A DNA stretch of 64,000 bases from Mycolicibacterium fallax (GTDB lineage: Bacteria > Actinomycetota > Actinomycetes > Mycobacteriales > Mycobacteriaceae), in the NCBI RefSeq assembly GCF_010726955.1, contig NZ_AP022603.1, positions 1,178,001 to 1,242,000 of the forward strand. Reading direction: 5' to 3'. Shown one piece after another: positions 19,855 to 27,993 of the stretch. Every line of letters begins with the position of its first letter. The first letter of the stretch is position 1. The position numbers and the translations under genes are program-made. The notes below the pieces were generated by a model. The model did not search any database. It had not been told where the DNA came from and saw nothing but the letters and a program-made list of their open reading frames with translations.

Positions 19855-20685
19855 TCACACCACCTTTCGGTAGGAATACCAGTCCTGTTCGGCGGGCAGT
19901 CGGCGCAGCAGCGCCCGGACCGCGGTGACGATCGCCGAGGTGCTTCCCGGGCCGACGATCAGCCAGCGGCGACCATCGCGGTGGACCGTTTCGGCGACCA
20001 GACGTCCGGCCGGGGTGTCGATCACGGTGACCGCGCTGTCGCCGAGCACCGCCCGGGTCGGCAGCCCGGATTCCACCCCGCTCTGCACCGCGACGATCCC
20101 GGCGTGCGCCGAACGCGCCGGATCGGCCGCCAGCAGCAGCATGCCCTGCTGCTCGGCATCGATGCCGGCGCCGGCCAGCACCGCGCGCAGCCGCGCCGAG
20201 CCGCGGACCCCGGCGATCGCCCCGGCGTCGACGGTCACCGGCCGAAGTTCGGCAGGTTGTGCTGTGCCGCAAAGCCTTTCGATCTCGACCGCGATGACCG
20301 AGGTCGCCGAGTTCTCCTCCGCCGAGGTGCCCGCCGGGCCCAGCCGGACCAGGTCGCCGTGGCGTTCCAGCACCGCCCACCAGCGGGCGAACCGGGCCAG
20401 CAGCACCCGGGTCCGGGTGCGGTCGCCGGGGCGGTGCAGATCCAGCACCAGGCCGATGTCGCGCCGGCTCAGCACCGCCAGCCATTCCCGGACCGGTTCG
20501 TCGACGGTGCCGGCCTCGTCGATCACCGCGTGCTCGCGCAGTTCGGCGGCAATCGGCCGGTCCAGCGCGTCGTCGCGGGATTCGACTCGCGGCAGATGCG
20601 GACGCAGGCCCAGTTCCGGGCCGAGCACCTCGACCCCGGTGAGCACCTGCAGAACCCACAGCCCCTCGACGGTGGTGGTCAACAC
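19855..20685 (-). CDS. espG2: ESX-2-type PE/PPE chaperone EspG2
   Basis: EspG proteins bind the helical tip of cognate PPE proteins in the cytosol and deliver PE-PPE dimers to their own ESX system. The product has 276 residues, equal to M. tuberculosis EspG2, and begins VLTTTVEGLWVLQVLTGVEVLGPELGLRPHLP, the typical EspG N-terminal strand-helix pattern. GTG 20685 is selected as start because it begins this conserved N-terminus; longer in-frame starts would run into esxC. A PPE gene in the same cluster supplies the likely client. Confidence 0.88.
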   Translation of the reverse strand: MLTTTVEGLWVLQVLTGVEVLGPELGLRPHLPRVESRDDALDRPIAAELREHAVIDEAGTVDEPVREWLAVLSRRDIGLVLDLHRPGDRTRTRVLLARFARWWAVLERHGDLVRLGPAGTSAEENSATSVIAVEIERLCGTAQPAELRPVTVDAGAIAGVRGSARLRAVLAGAGIDAEQQGMLLLAADPARSAHAGIVAVQSGVESGLPTRAVLGDSAVTVIDTPAGRLVAETVHRDGRRWLIVGPGSTSAIVTAVRALLRRLPAEQDWYSYRKVV

Positions 20686-20716
20686 CGGTTCCCCCTGGTG
20701 TTGCGGAATACGTTGT

Positions 20717-21004
20717 CTAGCCGAAGAATCCGGCGACGGTCTGGTCGGTGACGGTGGCGTTCTCGCACACCGTGTGCACCGCATTGCCATGCAGTCCGAC
20801 CGTCTCGGCGAGATGCTTGAGCGAGCGCAGCAATTCCTGCTGGTGCAGGAAGAAGCCGTCGGCGCCGACACCCTGGAAGTCAGCGACCAGCGCATTGGTC
20901 TTACGTTCGACGTCGCTGCACAGGTCGGTCAGGCCGATGCCGTGGGTCAGGGTCTGATCCGCGGCATCCAGGATCGTCGGCAGTGCGTAGGTGATCTTGT
21001 CCAT
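20717..21004 (-). CDS. esxC: WXG100-family protein EsxC
   Basis: A 95-residue helical-hairpin protein, equal in length to M. tuberculosis EsxC (Rv3890c). It shares the ITY start, the ERKTNAL segment, the GADGFF turn (where EsxC has GAQGFF) and the ending TDQTVAGFFG. The canonical WxG of the family is replaced by this G-x-x-x-FF turn, as in EsxC itself. It is expected to form a heterodimer with the product of the upstream esxD and to be secreted by ESX-2. It lies between esxD and espG2. Confidence 0.9.
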   Translation of the reverse strand: MDKITYALPTILDAADQTLTHGIGLTDLCSDVERKTNALVADFQGVGADGFFLHQQELLRSLKHLAETVGLHGNAVHTVCENATVTDQTVAGFFG

Positions 21005-21024
21005 CGGTGGCTCCAGTGTTCGGG

Positions 21025-21351
21025 TCAGACCAGGGAGGTACCGGAGGCGTTGAGCACCTCGCGGACCTTGTTGGCGGCGTCGGCCTCGTTCTCCTCGACG
21101 AACGTGGCGGTTTTGCCGAGCGCGTCGGCGAGGAACATGCCGTGCTGGACGGCACGCTGCAGATCGGCCTCGATGGTGACCGCGGTGTTGGTCGAGGTCA
21201 GCTGGGTGAGGCCCTGGAACACCCCGGGTGCGGCGATGTTCTGGTGCGTCGAGAGGTACTGGGTGGCGACCCCGCCCGCGTTCTCCAGCGCGGCGAGAAT
21301 CGCATCGCGGGCGGCCCGCAGTTGCAGGGGTGGAACGTCGAATGTCGACAT
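21025..21351 (-). CDS. esxD: WXG100-family-like protein EsxD
   Basis: A 108-residue predicted helical-hairpin protein corresponding in position and length to M. tuberculosis EsxD (Rv3891c). It starts MSTFDVPPLQLRAARDAIL, has a NIAAPGVFQGLTQL turn and a charged C-terminal helix (FVEENEADAANKV). No WxG motif is visible, as expected for this subfamily. It is the probable partner of EsxC, 20 bases downstream. A 207-base interval separates it from the upstream PPE gene and could contain its own promoter. Confidence 0.85.
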   Translation of the reverse strand: MSTFDVPPLQLRAARDAILAALENAGGVATQYLSTHQNIAAPGVFQGLTQLTSTNTAVTIEADLQRAVQHGMFLADALGKTATFVEENEADAANKVREVLNASGTSLV

Positions 21352-21558
21352 TGTGGTTGATCTCCCTTGGATTTTCGCTTCCCCGATCGGGGCTCTGACG
21401 GCAAGCGTAGGCCGGATTTCCCGGTTGTCACTTCACCCTCAGCAAACAATTAGATTTGCACGTTTTCGGATCAACATAGAAGTATTAGGCCTCCTGTAAT
21501 GCATCAGAAGCCCGACAATTGCGTGACCGACGATCAGCGATGTTCCGTCACAGCTACC

Positions 21559-22764
21559 TCACCCTCGGCGCTGTTCGGCTTCGGCGAACACCCGGACCCG
21601 GCCGACCTCGCCGCTGCCGGCGCTGCCACCGGTCGGGCGCGCCAGCATCCCGGCGCCCGAACCCACCGGTACCCCGCCGGCCGGGGCGGTGCGTGTTTCC
21701 ACCGCGCCGAGCACCCCGGCGCCGCGCAGGCCGGTGGGCCGGCCGCCCGGTTCCGGCGCGAAGCCGGCGGTCGGCCGGGTGTAACTGGTCAGCCCGGCCG
21801 GCGTCGCCGCACCCGCAGCGCCGCCGAGGACCGACCCGGCTCCGGGCGCCAGCGGCAGGCCCACGCCGGGCCGCACGGCCTCGGGCACCGCCTCCACGAC
21901 CGGTTCGACCGCGGCGGCCTCGCCGCGATTGCCGAACGAGCCGAACAGCCCGGTCAGCGCCTGCACCGGGCCGGTCAGTGTCTGGCCGAGCTGCATCGGC
22001 ATCCCGACGACGTTCTGGGCGAGTTGGCCGACGGCCTGACCACCCTGCTGCACGCCCCCGGTGACCTGCTGCATCAGATCACCGAGCATGCCTCCGGGGC
22101 CGGCGGCACCGGACGGCCCGGCCATCCCCGCCGCGGCGCCGGATGCCTGCAGCGCCGGGGCGACGGCCCCGGTCGCGGCGGCCTCGGCCACCGCGGCACC
22201 CGCCTGCACCGGGGCGGCCGGTGAGGCCGCCAGCGGGGTGATCGGCGGCGGGATGCTCAGGGCCGGAATCAGGCCCATCAGCACCGCCGAATAACCGGTC
22301 CCCACCCCGGCGTTGTTCGGCCACATCCCGCCGAAGTATTCGAGATCCTTTTCGATGATGGCCGGTGTCAGGGTTCCGAGCGCCGGAACGTTGGCCGCGC
22401 ACAAGGATTCCCACTGCACCCGGTTGCCCTGGCAGACCGCCGCCGGGATCATCGCCGAGCTGGCGCTCAGGTAGGCGTTGATCGCGCTGGCGAACACCGG
22501 CGGCTTCTCCATCAGCCAGCCGGCCAGCAGCTGCAGGGTGGTGTTGAGGGTGGTGGCCGACAGCAGTGAGCCGGCGCCGGCGAGCCCGACGAAGTCCGGG
22601 GCGAGCATCCCGGCGTTGCCGATCGACATCCCGGCCGCGGTTTCGCAGCCGGAGATCTCCATGACGTAGGTCAATGCGGCCGCCGCGGTGGTGGCGATGC
22701 CGGATCCGGCCCGCAGGACCAGGTCGTTGACCTCCGGTGGGCGGGCCGCCCAGAAATCGGCCAT
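21559..22764 (-). CDS. PPE-family protein (PPE69-like)
   Basis: This 401-residue protein starts MADFWAARPPEVNDLVL, with the PPE motif at residues 9-11, followed by the roughly 180-residue helical PPE domain and a low-complexity Ala/Gly/Pro-rich tail. The tail contains SYTRPTAGFAPEPGGRPTGLR and ends RVRVFAEAEQRRG, resembling the C-terminus of M. tuberculosis PPE69 (Rv3892c). Its start codon overlaps the stop of the upstream PE gene by one base, so the PE-PPE pair is translationally coupled and probably forms a heterodimer recognised by EspG2. Confidence 0.9.
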   Translation of the reverse strand: MADFWAARPPEVNDLVLRAGSGIATTAAAALTYVMEISGCETAAGMSIGNAGMLAPDFVGLAGAGSLLSATTLNTTLQLLAGWLMEKPPVFASAINAYLSASSAMIPAAVCQGNRVQWESLCAANVPALGTLTPAIIEKDLEYFGGMWPNNAGVGTGYSAVLMGLIPALSIPPPITPLAASPAAPVQAGAAVAEAAATGAVAPALQASGAAAGMAGPSGAAGPGGMLGDLMQQVTGGVQQGGQAVGQLAQNVVGMPMQLGQTLTGPVQALTGLFGSFGNRGEAAAVEPVVEAVPEAVRPGVGLPLAPGAGSVLGGAAGAATPAGLTSYTRPTAGFAPEPGGRPTGLRGAGVLGAVETRTAPAGGVPVGSGAGMLARPTGGSAGSGEVGRVRVFAEAEQRRG

Positions 22765-23087
22765 CAGCCGATGACGGAGCCCAGCGTCGTCACCAGGCGT
22801 CGCAGGGCCTCGGTCGTCTCAAAGGTCGCACCGGCCAATCCCTGCGCACCGGAGAACAAGCCGCGCGACGCGGTGTGCTCGGCGGCGGCGCCGAGGTAGG
22901 CCGCGCCGGCGGCATTGCAGGCCGCGGCGAACGCGACCGAGGCCGGATCGGCGCCCATTGGGGTGACGGTGATCAGGGTGGCCGTGCCGCCGGCGACGAC
23001 GGCGCCGAGTTCCGCGGTGATGGCCGCCTCGACGGCGGCCGACAGCCCGACCCCGGTGGGAGACACATTCAGAAGTGGTCCGGCCAT
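22764..23087 (-). CDS. PE-family protein (PE36-like)
   Basis: A 107-residue protein consisting almost entirely of a PE-like helical hairpin, beginning MAGPLLNVSPTGVGLSAAVEAAI and lacking any extended C-terminal domain, as for M. tuberculosis PE36 (Rv3893c). ATG 23087 is preceded by a purine-rich stretch and is the most upstream start that gives a PE-like N-terminus. It is the first gene of the ESX cluster in this window; in M. tuberculosis eccC2 and eccB2 come next upstream, but here the next gene is cobH in the opposite direction. Confidence 0.85.
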   Translation of the reverse strand: MAGPLLNVSPTGVGLSAAVEAAITAELGAVVAGGTATLITVTPMGADPASVAFAAACNAAGAAYLGAAAEHTASRGLFSGAQGLAGATFETTEALRRLVTTLGSVIG

Positions 23088-23423
23088 TGGATTTCCCTTC
23101 CCCCGAAGGACCCATTCGCGATCGCGGGCAGCGCCGCGTCGTTCGAGCATAGGCGTCGACGTCGAAGATTCAAAGTGACGCTTGCACAAGGAAATAACTT
23201 CTCGATCGGCGCTGGATTTCGGCCCATCATCGAGCGACAAACCGTCAATCTTCACCTCAGGTTCAGTGCGCGTGTGCCCCGACACCCGGCGCGGCGGGCA
23301 GCTCCTGCGATGCCCGCGCCAGGGCCGGTGCGGGACCGCGGCCCGCCACGGTCGGCCGCCCCGTCGTCCGCCGGGCCGGCCGGCCAACGCCACGCTGCAC
23401 GCCCCGCGCAATGCGCCCCGTCA
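23088..23423. other. Intergenic junction between the ESX-2 block and cobH
   Basis: Bases 23088-23435 hold no convincing coding frame on either strand. The left part (about 23088-23280) has lower GC and would contain the promoter for the PE-PPE-esx operon; the right part is very GC-rich and ends in the cobH promoter. No remnant of eccC2 (such as FtsK-type Walker motifs) could be recognised in translated frames, and no terminal repeat was seen. Confidence 0.5.
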
Positions 23424-23438
23424 TAGGGTGGCTGGGTG
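23424..23438 (+). promoter_or_regulatory. Probable leaderless -10 box of cobH
   Basis: TAGGGT at 23424-23429 matches TANNNT and lies 6 bases before the GTG start at 23436. No ribosome-binding site precedes the start, consistent with a leaderless transcript. Sequence-based inference only. Confidence 0.5.
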
Positions 23439-24074
23439 CTCGACTACATCCGCGATGCCGCCGAGATCTACCGTCAGTCGTTCGCGACGATCCGCGCCGA
23501 GGCCGACCTGAGCCGGTTTCCCGACGACGTGTCCCAGGTGGTGGTCCGCATGATCCACACCTGCGGGCAGGTCGACCTGCCCGAGCACATCGCCTTCACC
23601 CCCGACGTGGTGACCCGCGCGCACGCCGCCCTGGTCGCCGGCGCCCCGGTGCTGTGCGACTCCTCGATGGTCGCCGCCGGCATCACCGCGGCCCGGCTGC
23701 CCGCCGACAACGAGGTCGTCTCGCTGGTCGCCGACCCGCGATCCCCGGGCCTGGCCGCCGAGTTGGGCAGCACTCGCTCGGCCGCGGCGGTGGATCTGTG
23801 GGCCGAGCGCCTGGACGGGGCGGTGCTGGCCATCGGGAACGCACCCACCGCACTGTTCCGGCTGCTGGAACTGCTCGACGAGGGCGCCGGGGTCCCGGCG
23901 GCGGTGCTCGGCGGCCCGGTCGGCTTCGTCGGCTCCGCCCAGTCCAAGGACGCGCTGATCGAAAACCCCCGCGGGATGAGCTATCTGGTGGTGCGGGGCC
24001 GGCGCGGCGGCAGCGCGATGGCCGCGGCCGCCGTCAACGCGATCGCCAGCCGTTCCGAAGGCATCTGCGCATGA
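23436..24074 (+). CDS. cobH: Precorrin-8X methylmutase CobH
   Basis: CobH moves a methyl group from C-11 to C-12 of precorrin-8X to give hydrogenobyrinic acid. The 212-residue protein is of typical length and contains the family features MIHTCGQVD (with the histidine thought to protonate the substrate), [11 protein letters not shown] and the C-terminal block [16 protein letters not shown]. It starts at GTG 23436 and overlaps the next gene by ATGA, so it is coupled to cobIJ. Confidence 0.95.
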   Translation: MLDYIRDAAEIYRQSFATIRAEADLSRFPDDVSQVVVRMIHTCGQVDLPEHIAFTPDVVTRAHAALVAGAPVLCDSSMVAAGITAARLPADNEVVSLVADPRSPGLAAELGSTRSAAAVDLWAERLDGAVLAIGNAPTALFRLLELLDEGAGVPAAVLGGPVGFVGSAQSKDALIENPRGMSYLVVRGRRGGSAMAAAAVNAIASRSEGICA

Positions 24075-25534
24075 CCGGCACGCTCTACGGCGTCGGGCTG
24101 GGCCCCGGCGATCCGGAACTGGTCACCGTCAAGGCCGCCCGGGTGATCGGCGCCGCGGACGTGGTGGCCTATCACAGCGCCCGCCACGGTCACAGCATCG
24201 CCCGCGGCATCGCCGAACCGTATCTGCGCGACGGGCAGCTGGAGGAGCATCTGGTCTACCCGGTCACCACCGAGACGGTGGACCATCCCGGCGGCTACGC
24301 CGGGGCGATGGAGGACTTCTACACCGCCGCGGCCGCCCGGATCGCCGCGCACCTGGACGCCGGCCGCGACGTCGCGCTGCTGGCCGAGGGCGATCCGCTG
24401 TTCTACAGCAGCTACATGCACATGCACGCGCGGCTGACCGAGCGGTTCGCCGCCGTCATCGTGCCCGGGGTGACCGCGGTCAGCGCGGCCTCGGCGGCCG
24501 TCGCGACCCCGCTGGTGACCGGCGAGGAGATCCTCACCGTGCTGCCCGGCACGCTGCCGGCCGGTGAGCTGACCCGCCGGCTTGCCGACACCGACGCCGC
24601 CGTGGTGATGAAGCTCGGCCGGTCCTTCCCGAAGGTGCGGCAGGCGCTGACCGACGCCGGCCGCATCGACGACGCGTTCTACGTGGAGCGGGCCAGCACC
24701 GGCCGGCAGCGGGTCGAACCGGCCGCCGACGTCGACGGCGACACCGTGCCGTACTTCTCGGTGGTGCTGCTGCCGGGCGCACAGCGCCCGCGCACCGGGC
24801 CCGGCGCGGTGGTGGTCGTCGGGCTGGGGCCCGGTGATCCGCAGTGGCTGACCCCGCAGAGCCGACGTGCACTCGAGGCGGCCACCGATCTGATCGGCTA
24901 CGGGCCCTACCTGGATCGGGTACCCGCCCGAGCCGGCCAAACCCGGCATCCCTCCGACAACACCGATGAGCCCGAGCGGGCCCGGCTGGCCTGCGCGCTG
25001 GCCGCCGAGGGCCGCACCGTCGCCGTGGTGTCCTCCGGGGACCCGGGGGTGTTCGCGATGGCCACCGCGGTGCTGGAGGAGGCGGTGAACTGGCCCGACG
25101 TCGACGTGCGGGTGCTGCCGGCGATGACGGCCGCCAATGCGGTGGCCAGCCGGGCCGGCGCCCCGCTCGGGCACGACTACGCCGTCATCTCGCTGTCGGA
25201 CCGGCTCAAGCCGTGGGACGTCATCGCCGACCGGCTCGCGGCCGCGGCGGCCGCGGATCTGGTGCTGGCCATCTACAACCCGGCGTCGAAGTCACGGACC
25301 TGGCAGGTCGCCGCGATGCGGGAACTGCTGCTGGAGCACCGAAGCCCCACCACCCCGGTGGTGCTGGGCCGCGACGTGGGCGGCCCCACCGAGCGGGTGC
25401 GGGTCGTCGGCCTCGGCGAGCTGGACCCGACCGAGGTGGACATGCGAACCCTGCTGATCATCGGGTCCTCGCAGACCGTCCGGGACGGCGACCGGGTCTT
25501 CACCCCGCGGCGCTATCCGGGAGGAGTTGAGTAG
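24071..25534 (+). CDS. cobIJ: Fused precorrin-2 C20- and precorrin-3B C17-methyltransferase CobIJ
   Basis: This 487-residue protein joins two SAM-dependent tetrapyrrole methyltransferase domains. The CobI half (residues about 1-240) starts [18 protein letters not shown]; the CobJ half (about 245-487) starts [18 protein letters not shown]. Each has the glycine-rich GLGPGDP loop that positions the substrates. CobI makes precorrin-3A and CobJ contracts the ring to precorrin-4. The same fusion is known in M. tuberculosis (Rv2066), so it is a normal mycobacterial form. CobG, encoded 18 kb away, acts between the two activities. Confidence 0.95.
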   Translation: MTGTLYGVGLGPGDPELVTVKAARVIGAADVVAYHSARHGHSIARGIAEPYLRDGQLEEHLVYPVTTETVDHPGGYAGAMEDFYTAAAARIAAHLDAGRDVALLAEGDPLFYSSYMHMHARLTERFAAVIVPGVTAVSAASAAVATPLVTGEEILTVLPGTLPAGELTRRLADTDAAVVMKLGRSFPKVRQALTDAGRIDDAFYVERASTGRQRVEPAADVDGDTVPYFSVVLLPGAQRPRTGPGAVVVVGLGPGDPQWLTPQSRRALEAATDLIGYGPYLDRVPARAGQTRHPSDNTDEPERARLACALAAEGRTVAVVSSGDPGVFAMATAVLEEAVNWPDVDVRVLPAMTAANAVASRAGAPLGHDYAVISLSDRLKPWDVIADRLAAAAAADLVLAIYNPASKSRTWQVAAMRELLLEHRSPTTPVVLGRDVGGPTERVRVVGLGELDPTEVDMRTLLIIGSSQTVRDGDRVFTPRRYPGGVE

Positions 25535-25569
25535 TTTTGCCCACCCCGGCGCGGGTGACTATTTCTGGC

Positions 25570-25860
25570 ATGGAAACTCCGCAGCCGTTGCTCCGCACCA
25601 CCTACGCCTATTTCGTTCAGTCCGCGCTCGCCTTCGGGGTGTCATTCGGCGCGATGGCCATCGGCATCACGTTCCTGCCGATTTCGGTCTGGCAGCGTGG
25701 CTTCCTCGCTGTCTGCGGCCTGTTCATGGTCACCAGTTGCTTCAATCTGGCCAAGGTCATCCGCGACCAACATGAGGCGCAACTGATCCGCAACCGGGTG
25801 GACGAGGCGCGCATCGAGCAGATGTATGTCGACCACAACCCGCTCAAGGGTGTCGGCTGA
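25570..25860 (+). CDS. YiaA/YiaB-family two-helix inner membrane protein
   Basis: A 96-residue protein with two membrane helices (about residues 12-34 and 38-60: AYFVQSALAFGVSFGAMAIG and QRGFLAVCGLFMVTSCFNLAKVI), followed by a charged cytoplasmic tail with REDQ-like residues. The layout matches the yiaA/B two-helix domain, whose function is not known. ATG 25570 is chosen; a TTG at 25537 would add 11 residues. It follows cobIJ by 35 bases on the same strand and may be read from the cob transcript. It ends 20 bases before a strong hairpin. Confidence 0.75.
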   Translation: METPQPLLRTTYAYFVQSALAFGVSFGAMAIGITFLPISVWQRGFLAVCGLFMVTSCFNLAKVIRDQHEAQLIRNRVDEARIEQMYVDHNPLKGVG

Positions 25861-25880
25861 GGAACCGCACATGCCGATCA

Positions 25881-25912
25881 GCGACCCGCACCGAATCGTC
25901 GGTGCGGGTCGC
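25881..25912 (+). terminator. Perfect 14-bp hairpin: terminator or operator
   Basis: The arms 25881-25894 and 25899-25912 are perfectly complementary with loop ATCG. It follows the YiaA/B gene by 20 bases but has no T-run. Its right edge directly abuts the TACTGT -10-like box (25913-25918) of the next gene, so it could act as an operator or roadblock as well as a terminator. Confidence 0.6.
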
Positions 25913-25928
25913 TACTGTCATGACGATG
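25913..25928 (+). promoter_or_regulatory. Probable -10 box deciding the DUF4139 gene start
   Basis: TACTGT at 25913-25918 precedes the ATG at 25926 by 7 bases, the leaderless spacing. This favours ATG 25926 over ATG 25920 or GTG 25902, which would lie too close to or upstream of the box. Confidence 0.45.
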
Positions 25929-27788
25929 AACACTCCCCCGGTCGATCAGCTGGTCCTCTACAAGCACGGCATCGCGGTGGTCGGCCGCAGCGGCCCGGCC
26001 GACGGGGACTTCGAGCTGACCTTGCGCCGTGACGACATGAAGGACGTGCTCAAGTCGCTGACCGTGGAGGTATTCGGCGGCCAGGCGACGGTCGGCACCG
26101 TGGAGTTCGACACCCCGGCCGAACCACAGGCGGTGCTGGCCGCACGCCATCTGCTGCTGGATTCCGGCGCGGCACTGGTCGGACTGCTCGACGCCGTGCG
26201 GGGACGGATCATCGAGGTGGATCTCGGCGATGCGGGCCGCCGCCGCGGCGAAGTGATCGGCGTTGACGGCGAAGAGGCTCGCCGAACCCTGCTGCTGCGC
26301 ACCGAATCCGGTTCGGTGACGCTGGTCGACCTCACCCAGGCGCGCCGCGTTGAGTTCGTCGAGGCACCGTCGCGCGACGACCTCGACTACCTGGTCGACC
26401 GGTCCCGGGCCGCCACCGCCGGGCCGAATTGTGCTGTGCGGGTGCAGCTTCGGGGTGAGGCCGACCGGGTTCGGGTTTCCTACCTGGTGCCGGCGCCGAT
26501 GTGGCGGGTGTCGTATCGACTGGTCCGCGACGGCGAGCAACTGACCCTGGCCGCCATGGGCATCGTGCACAACCCGCTCGATGAGGACCTCACCGACATC
26601 GCGCTGACGCTGACGACCGGCGAGCCGATCTCCTTCGACATCGACCTGTATCACGGCCGTCAGGTGCGACGGACCGTCGTCGAGGAGCGCGAGCGCGCCG
26701 CGGAGGTGTCGTTCGGAGCCGCCCCGGCGCCCCCCGCCGGCCGCCCGGTGACCCGGGCGGTGGGCGCGGCGATGACCGGCTACGCCGACGCTGCCGCCAG
26801 GGTCGAGACCGGCGACCGCGGTGAACACTTTGAGTACCGGCTGTCCGATCCGGTGTCGCTCAAGCGGGGCGGGGCGGCGATGGTTCCGCTGGCGCTGGCC
26901 CCGGTCGACGACGTCCGCCGCGAAGTGGTGTGGTCCGGCGGCTCCGGCCCCGCCCCCGACATCATGCTGACATTCACCAACAGCACCGGGATCGTGCTGG
27001 AGGAAGGCCCGGCGGTGATCTACGAGCAGGGCGGCTACGCCGGTGAGGCGATGCTGGGCTTCACCGCGCGCTCGGCACCGGTGCGGTTGGCCTTCGCCAA
27101 GGACCTGGCGGTGCGCTGCGGGCAGACCAGCACCATGGAGACGGTGACCGCGCGGGTGCGACTGGCCGATGACGCTGTCGTCGAGGAGCGCCGCAACGAA
27201 CGGCTGCACACCCTGCGCGCCGACAACGATCACGACGAACCGGTCGAGGTGATCGTCGAGATCCCGCTGGCGCCGGGGCATCACATCGAGCCGCGCGACG
27301 GCGCGACCGCCCTGGACGTCCGCGACGGCGCGGTGCACCGCTTTGCGCTCACCGCACCCGGGCACGGGGCAGCGCTGGCCACCGTGTTGGAGAGCTGGCC
27401 GGACTACACCCGGATCGACTACCGGCAGTTGTCCCCCGGGCAACTGGAGGAGTGGCTCGCCGGCCGGTCGCTGGACGCCGGCACCGTCGCGGCGCTGTCG
27501 GGGGTGCTCGGTCACTGGGAACAGGCCGACCGGCTCGATGACCGCTGCGCGCAGCTGACCACCGAGCGCGACGAGGTTTTCGACGCCCAGACCCGGATCT
27601 CCGATCAGCTCGGGGTGCTGGGCACCGAAGGACCCGAGGGTGAGTTGCGTGCCCGCCAGGTTGGCGAGTTGCAGCGCCGCATCGCCCAGGTCGCCGCCAT
27701 CGAGTCCGGGATCGCCGACCTGCGAGGCGAAGCCGCCGCCGCCCGGAAGGCCGCGCACGACACGCTTACCGCCCTCATCGGCGGCTGA
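25926..27788 (+). CDS. DUF4139 domain-containing protein
   Basis: The product of about 620 residues starts MNTPPVDQLVLYKHGIAVVGR, the beta-rich N-terminal region of DUF4140/DUF4139 proteins. It continues with VSYLVPAPMWRVSYRLVRDGEQL, characteristic of DUF4139. The C-terminal 120 residues are strongly charged and heptad-like (QLTTERDEVFDAQTRISDQLG to RGEAAAARKAAHD), suggesting a coiled coil. No signal peptide or membrane helix is seen. Related proteins are loosely called mucoidy inhibitor A-like but the biochemical role is unknown. It replaces the blaC-sigC region found between cobI and cobK in M. tuberculosis. Confidence 0.82.
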   Translation: MNTPPVDQLVLYKHGIAVVGRSGPADGDFELTLRRDDMKDVLKSLTVEVFGGQATVGTVEFDTPAEPQAVLAARHLLLDSGAALVGLLDAVRGRIIEVDLGDAGRRRGEVIGVDGEEARRTLLLRTESGSVTLVDLTQARRVEFVEAPSRDDLDYLVDRSRAATAGPNCAVRVQLRGEADRVRVSYLVPAPMWRVSYRLVRDGEQLTLAAMGIVHNPLDEDLTDIALTLTTGEPISFDIDLYHGRQVRRTVVEERERAAEVSFGAAPAPPAGRPVTRAVGAAMTGYADAAARVETGDRGEHFEYRLSDPVSLKRGGAAMVPLALAPVDDVRREVVWSGGSGPAPDIMLTFTNSTGIVLEEGPAVIYEQGGYAGEAMLGFTARSAPVRLAFAKDLAVRCGQTSTMETVTARVRLADDAVVEERRNERLHTLRADNDHDEPVEVIVEIPLAPGHHIEPRDGATALDVRDGAVHRFALTAPGHGAALATVLESWPDYTRIDYRQLSPGQLEEWLAGRSLDAGTVAALSGVLGHWEQADRLDDRCAQLTTERDEVFDAQTRISDQLGVLGTEGPEGELRARQVGELQRRIAQVAAIESGIADLRGEAAAARKAAHDTLTALIGG

Positions 27789-27977
27789 TCCACCGGGGTC
27801 GACGGCGCCCCGAGCATGGCCGCGGGCTGGGCGGGCCGCAGGGGCGGTGACGGCGCGGCCCCAAGCGCTCCCCGACCGGGGCCCACGCCGCCGCCCCCGC
27901 AGATTTTCTTAGAGTTTCCTCATGGTTGGGGGCCTGATTTGTGGGTTGCGGGGCCGGTTTCTGTCGGTGACTCGATC

Positions 27978-27993
27978 TAACGTTCTATACATG
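27978..27993 (+). promoter_or_regulatory. Possible leaderless -10 box of the DUF222/HNH gene
   Basis: TAACGT at 27978-27983 lies 7 bases before ATG 27991. The surrounding sequence is locally AT-rich (TCTAACGTTCTATACATG), and there is no ribosome-binding site. This supports ATG 27991 over the longer in-frame start at 27922. Confidence 0.45.

Noticed and set aside
23182..23511. Plus-strand ORF in the PE-cobH gap
   Set aside because: It overlaps the cobH start in another frame, has no ribosome-binding site and no recognisable sequence.
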